Positions 59,600 to 64,000 of a stretch of 64,000 nucleotides of DNA are shown piece by piece. Position 1 is the stretch's first letter, and every line of letters starts with the position of its first letter. Source of the DNA: Ailanthus altissimus (lineage: Eukaryota > Streptophyta > Magnoliopsida > Sapindales > Simaroubaceae); contig OX327693.1 in NCBI GenBank assembly GCA_946807835.1, forward strand, positions 11,301,501-11,365,500, written 5' to 3'. The notes under the pieces were generated by a model, which ran no database searches, was not told where the DNA came from, and saw only the letters and a list, made by a program, of their open reading frames with translations. The translations under genes were made by a program, and so were the position numbers.

Positions 59600-62200
59600 A
59601 TGAAGCAGATGCTGTAGTGGTCCACAAATCAACAATTATCTTTTGTCTAATAAAGGTACGAATATGAGAAAATGAGTCAAATGACCAACCTAATATAAGA
59701 TTCTCAATAAATAAATAGACAAATGCGCCACAATCCCTACTCCTGACTGCCTGTTAAGGTATGTTATCCTACAAACGGATGATTAGACAAGGGAACAAAT
59801 TTGGATTCTATATTTCCCTTAAACTATAAAATCTACATCTTTGAAGGTAATAAGACATAGCAACATGCAGAGGTTTTATAAGTTTGAGAATGGCCTCGTT
59901 GGAGTGGCCATTTACGCTGAAATCAAACAGAATGACCCCCCATTTGAACAAGGTCGACCTTTGTTGTAAAATAATATTTTTGATTGATATTCAATGGGAT
60001 ATATAACTATAAAATTTATTAATGTATTATTTTGAACTTATTGTATTTAATAACAATAAAATGTTATTATTGTACTTCCACTACCTTATTAACTGATACC
60101 CACGGTTTAGTACCCAGTAAATTAGTCCTTGTTTCGAATGTATATGCCAGCAATGGTTCGACCTATTGGTCATTAGATGGAGGATTGTCGGTGAAAGACG
60201 TTTGCCACATTTGTCTAATATACTCTTAAAGATAAATATATACAATGTTAAACTCATTAATAGTTAATCAATAGTATTATAATGTTATATGCACAATAGA
60301 TGGGTAAAAAATAGCTCATGTAAAAATATGCATCTGTAGTTGTGTATTCCTGTGAGTACATGTCAGAACACATCCTTTGCCGTATACATAAAACCTTTAA
60401 ATACTCATTTATATGCTACAAAATCGCGATAGAATGTATATCAAAACAACGAATGTATATAAGTTTTGATACTATTAAAAATATATACAAATATAAGTCA
60501 TCGCTGAATCGTTAAGCTAGTAGAGCAATAGGTCATTAAACCGTGTACAGTTAACATCGAGTCCATATAAATGAACACGCTGTATTGGATCATTTTTAGT
60601 TATCCAATCTAAAATGTCATTAAATATTTATTGATCAATAAGAATAAGTTGTCATTTTACGTCAATTGTAGGTTCAACTTCTAATTTCACAAATTTCTTT
60701 TTCACAGGCTTTTCAACTAATTGGTATAAGGACTGCTTTGAGCTTGTGCCTTCTTATTGTGGCGCCCCATACCTACTCATCTTTTGAACTAACATAACAA
60801 GTATAATTTTTACACTTACAGGGCTGCTGCTGAGACTTGCTCGTAAAGGTGTAGGCCTGAAAGTCATCGGCCATGAATTTGGTGCCCTAAAACTAAACAA
60901 TACTAATTAATGTATTGACTTGTTAAACCTTGTACCTAATGAAATTTAGGTTCAAAAAGTACCATAGTATGCTTTGCATCCTCAGAGATCTTGGATGGCT
61001 TCAACTGTAGCATCAAGAAAGATATTTGATCTAAGATCTCTTTTTTGTCCTTATCCATCATGCTCTGAATTTGTAAGCTAACACTATCAATCTTGATGGA
61101 AAGCTCTGAGCTAACTATATCAATCTTATTAAAGAGCTTTGTTTAAAGATCATCAATCATCTTCTCTAGAATATGATACTGCGATGATGATGTGCCGGGC
61201 TCAAAATATATACATAAGTGATTATAATTAATCTTCACAAGCTAATACTCATCAACAACATATAATAGTGAGTCATAAAAAAATATTAAATTATTATACT
61301 GTTGATTCAGTTGCTGGCAGGGCTTGAAATTCGTACTCAGGCTTAACATCATCGGTGAATTGGGTAGTTGTAATCTTTACTTTCTCCAACTTAAGAGTCA
61401 TTTCCTCCCCGTTTTTCAGATGGAATGCACAATTTTGCTAATATACGACAGTCTGTACTCTTCTTATGTTTATATGGCATCAACTTTTTATGTGCTTCCA
61501 AAGCCTATATAAAATTTTGAATTTATTAATCATTATTAGGAAAAATAACAAAATTTCTAAAGAAATTATATATATTTTTTGTTGAATGTAAAAACATACC
61601 CCAACGCATCAAAGAGAACGTCTATTAAGTCTTTATATAATGTTATGCTCGTACTAGACTAATTTAGAAAATGCAAAAAAAAAAAAATGTCACCATTATT
61701 GCATGCAAATACTTCCCCACATTTTAAGATCGCCTCGTAGATTCACACTTGAGATAATAAAGAAAAAATTAACAATCTAAAAGAAAATATTATTCTATTA
61801 TTTAATGCAAAATGAAGAGAATAATTTTCTCTGCATCTCAATATGATAATGAATCGAAAAGAAACGAATTACTCACCACAAATGCCTATCCAAATGTGTA
61901 CAAGTTGTATGCTTCCTTATCCGAAGCACTTATTTTTCTGACATTCAATAACTTTTTAATTAAGGCTGTGCTTAATCTATGGTGGAACACAGCCCATTCA
62001 ATTGTGCCTTAAGAATAGGCATTAAACTTATCAAGATTATCGACGAGGCGAAGCATAAAATATTAAATGTCTCTATTCTAATCACATGGTATCAACAATT
62101 TATGAAACATATAAAATAGACACGTTTTCACTGCAACTATATCATCTCAAATATAACGCTTTAATATAATAAATCTAAATCCTTATAGGTCAACTCATTT
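59600..62200 (-). pseudogene. ULP-like C48 peptidase and DUF1985 gene relic in the MULE
   Basis: Broken remains of the ULP-like gene carried by many plant MULEs; such proteins resemble SUMO proteases. On the minus strand, RLVDNLDKFNAY at about 62050 and HRLSTALIKKLLN, then KEAYNLYTFG near 61900, fit the DUF1985 region. KIDSVSLQIQSMMDKDKKEI near 61070 fits the charged middle. RSRDCGAFVYLFIENLILG near 59740 fits the C-terminal peptidase, with its Cys in the DCG motif. Stops are frequent, including one where WG is expected after FNAYS. It runs toward the MURA relic. Family assignment is from motif memory; exon limits are not determined. Confidence 0.68.
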
Positions 62201-62779
62201 CTACCACTAAAATATTTATCCCAAAGTCTACTATCCAACCCACTTACTGATTGATAATCCCCCATTCTTAAACCAATAATCAAATAGAACTCTAGATGAG
62301 AGAATCTAATATGCTTGTTGCCTATATAGAATCATACTTCTTTATGTAAATTTTTGGTATGTATATGTCTTAATAAAAACTCATGTATTAAAATACCTGA
62401 GAATAGAATATCATGTACATAAAAAAAGAGCCAAAACACGTCGTTCTAAATATTTTAATCTGCTTTGAAGTCAATTTTTTTACTATTTTTTTGAAAGCCC
62501 ATAACTTCGAGTAAGCATATATAGTTGACCGTAGAATTCATTTTCAAGAATTATATAGTCTTTTGAGACATTCTCTTTCTTGAAATAAAAAACTTATTAG
62601 TATATAACCAATTGTTAGATAATTCAAATAATTACTAGTAAAAAAATTATTAAAATTTTTTCCTCTAACAAAAAATAATATAATATCGATAAAAATTAGA
62701 ATAATGATTAAATTTAGTCACAATTTAAATATATTTGTAATAAATGAATTAAAAAAATTAAAAACAAAAATTTTTAACA

Positions 62780-63268
62780 TTTTTTAAATGCCATGTGGCG
62801 CCATCCTACATAGCCCCGCGCGTGGCTTCACCAACAACAATGCAAAATAGTTAGAATCTATCATTTTTGAGTCATTTACAACCCGTACACTTATTTTTAA
62901 ACTATTTTACACCTTATTAAAACTATATCTATACATTTCTAATAATTACACACAAAAAAGACTCAAAAATACATAAAATTAAATTTAGGATAAAAACTTA
63001 CTGATTTTTACCTATTTTTAATTTTTTTCAATTTTATAATTTATTATTTTAGTTAAAATTCGTAAAATATACTAAGTTTGTAGCTGATTTTTAAATTTGA
63101 GAGAATTTTAAAACAAAATTGAAAATTAGCCAAGAGAGAGGAGATGGAGAGTGTGGTAAGGGTGAAATGGAAATAAAATGTTAGTTTTAGTTAGTAAAAT
63201 AAATAATGTTTGACCGTGGTAAAATTTAATTAGTATTTTAATTTTTAAGTTATAAATGGCAATTTCCC
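62780..63268. repeat. Right terminal inverted repeat of the MULE
   Basis: Reverse complement partner of 58009-58620, ending AATTTCCC at 63268. The end sequence GGGAAATTGCC is the better preserved of the two. Confidence 0.72.
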
Positions 63269-63341
63269 AATAAAGACACTCACTGGGGAGCCGAAAAAAT
63301 TTCCTCTAGACTCTAGTTTCTGACTGCAAACTCGGCAAAAT

Positions 63342-64000
63342 ATGAATTTCGAATCTCTAGTAAAGAAATATTGTGATCTTTCTATCAATGGCACTTTTAT
63401 CCCAATTTTACACTCAATCCTTCTTTTCAAAAAGTTGGAGAAGATCATGTTGCTCTATCAGGTATTGATAAAGTTCTATGCTCTCATCTGGTGAATAAAG
63501 AGCTTTTCATAAACACTACTTGGTAAACGATGAAGCCCTTCACTGTTAAATCAGTGGTCTTGGCCGTAATATGTTTATGTTCCATTTTAGTTCAGATGTT
63601 GACGAAAGACGTGTATTAATTGGTGGTTTGTAGAGTTTTAACTATAGCTTTTTGGCATTGGAGGTTTCACAGGGTCTTAGACAGTTGCAGAACCTATGAG
63701 GCTTGCAAGACGATCAAAGGTATAATTGGTAGGGTGGAGGAGGTTGAAATAGAGGCTTTTGAAGATTACTTGGGCCAATTTCTCTAAATCTATTTCAATA
63801 TCGACATCACTGTACCATTGAAACCAGCCTTAGGGGTACAAATTAATGAGTCTGATGAATTGGCTATTATGCTACTTCAGTATGAGAGGCTTCTTGAGAT
63901 TTGCTAAGGCAGTGGTATATTTGGGAATCCTATCTGGGAGTGTTTGACTCGTGATGACAACGTTACTAAACCATCAAGATAGTTATTCGTAATGCTAATT
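63342..64000 (+). pseudogene. LINE (L1-type) ORF1 relic
   Basis: Plant L1 ORF1 proteins have a DUF4283 domain followed by a CCHC knuckle and bind element RNA. The ATG at 63342 opens MNFESLVKKYCDLSINGTF, which fits the DUF4283 start. The pattern goes on in other frames with VALSGIDKVLCSHLVNKELF near 63455, IIGRVEEVEIEAFEDYLGQF near 63725, YFNIDITVPLKPALGVQI near 63795 and YERLLEIC near 63880. The last is followed by a decayed knuckle (GSGIFGNPIWEC) whose first motif has lost residues. Stops and frameshifts separate these parts. The element continues past the right edge, so ORF2 is not visible. Confidence 0.68.

Larger units (their letters stand above)
58009..63268. mobile_element. MULE with long terminal inverted repeats (5.3 kb)
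   Basis: The left end reads GGGAATTTGTCGTTTATGAT; the right end read inward is GGGAAATTGCCATTTATAAC. The two ends align as inverted repeats for about 500-600 bp (58009-58620 and 62780-63268), sharing GAAAAAAATTAAAAATA, CAGTAAGTTTTTAT-like and TTTTTGAGT phrases. GGGAAATTGCC is a typical Mutator-like terminus. The interior has a MURA N-terminal relic (plus) and a ULP/DUF1985 relic (minus) facing each other. No catalytic transposase core was found, so it is non-autonomous. The flanks AATGTTAAA and AATAAAGAC are not a convincing 9 bp duplication. It resembles the Kaonashi-type MULEs that carry ULP genes. Confidence 0.8.

Noticed and set aside
58000..63277. 9 bp target duplication for the long-TIR MULE
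   Set aside because: The flanking nonamers AATGTTAAA and AATAAAGAC agree too poorly, so the element is called on TIRs and content only.
1..64000. tRNA, rRNA, CRISPR arrays, riboswitches, bacterial operons
   Set aside because: None found; short regularly spaced repeats here are leader or satellite repeats of transposons, not CRISPR.

Overview
The window looks like about 64 kb of AT-rich, repeat-dense nuclear DNA from a flowering plant, probably a eudicot. The reasons are LTR retrotransposons of plant Copia and Gypsy/Athila types primed by tRNA-Met and tRNA-Asp, a Mutator-like element carrying plant-specific ULP/DUF1985 sequence, a LINE ORF1 relic of plant type, and one intronless plant family-1 UDP-glycosyltransferase gene. 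I cannot name the species. There are no tRNA or rRNA genes, no CRISPR array and no bacterial-style operons.

Layout. 1-3632: 5' half of a minus-strand Copia element (E1) running off the left edge. 3807-13494: a decayed complete Copia element (E2, minus) holding a 2.46 kb solo LTR of the E1 family. 13495-18101: unassigned DNA and a dimeric tandem repeat split by another E1-family solo LTR with a perfect target duplication. 18102-29777: an 11.7 kb Athila-like Gypsy element (E3, minus) with equal-length LTRs and a perfect target duplication. Between its pol and 3' LTR, where Athila elements carry an env-like ORF, it holds an intronless LOG-like (cytokinin-activating phosphoribohydrolase) pseudogene and an unidentified Cys-rich reading frame. 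29783-30115: a PPR-gene scrap. 30116-37844: a Copia element (E4, plus) whose gag is split by a third E1-family solo LTR. 37845-41390: mostly empty DNA with a possible SINE and degenerate GC-rich repeats. 41390-43204: a truncated Copia element (E5). 44330 to about 52500: the 3' half of a second Athila element (E6, plus) with integrase, env-like ORF, PPT and 3' LTR, its integrase split by a 2.8 kb solo LTR. 52600-56113: small foldback elements with hairpin arrays in their loops. 56443-57858: the only intact gene, a UGT75-type glycosyltransferase. 58009-63268: a MULE with long inverted repeats, a MURA N-terminal relic and an opposing ULP/DUF1985 relic. 63342-64000: a LINE ORF1 relic.

Apart from the glycosyltransferase, every recognised reading frame is broken by stops and frameshifts. 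The insertions are nested deeply enough to give a relative history. In two cases (31 kb and 45-48 kb), removing the solo LTR and one copy of the target duplication restores the interrupted frame, which fixes the boundaries independently. The glycosyltransferase sits between two MULE-type elements, one ending 330 bp upstream of its ATG and one starting 150 bp after its stop.
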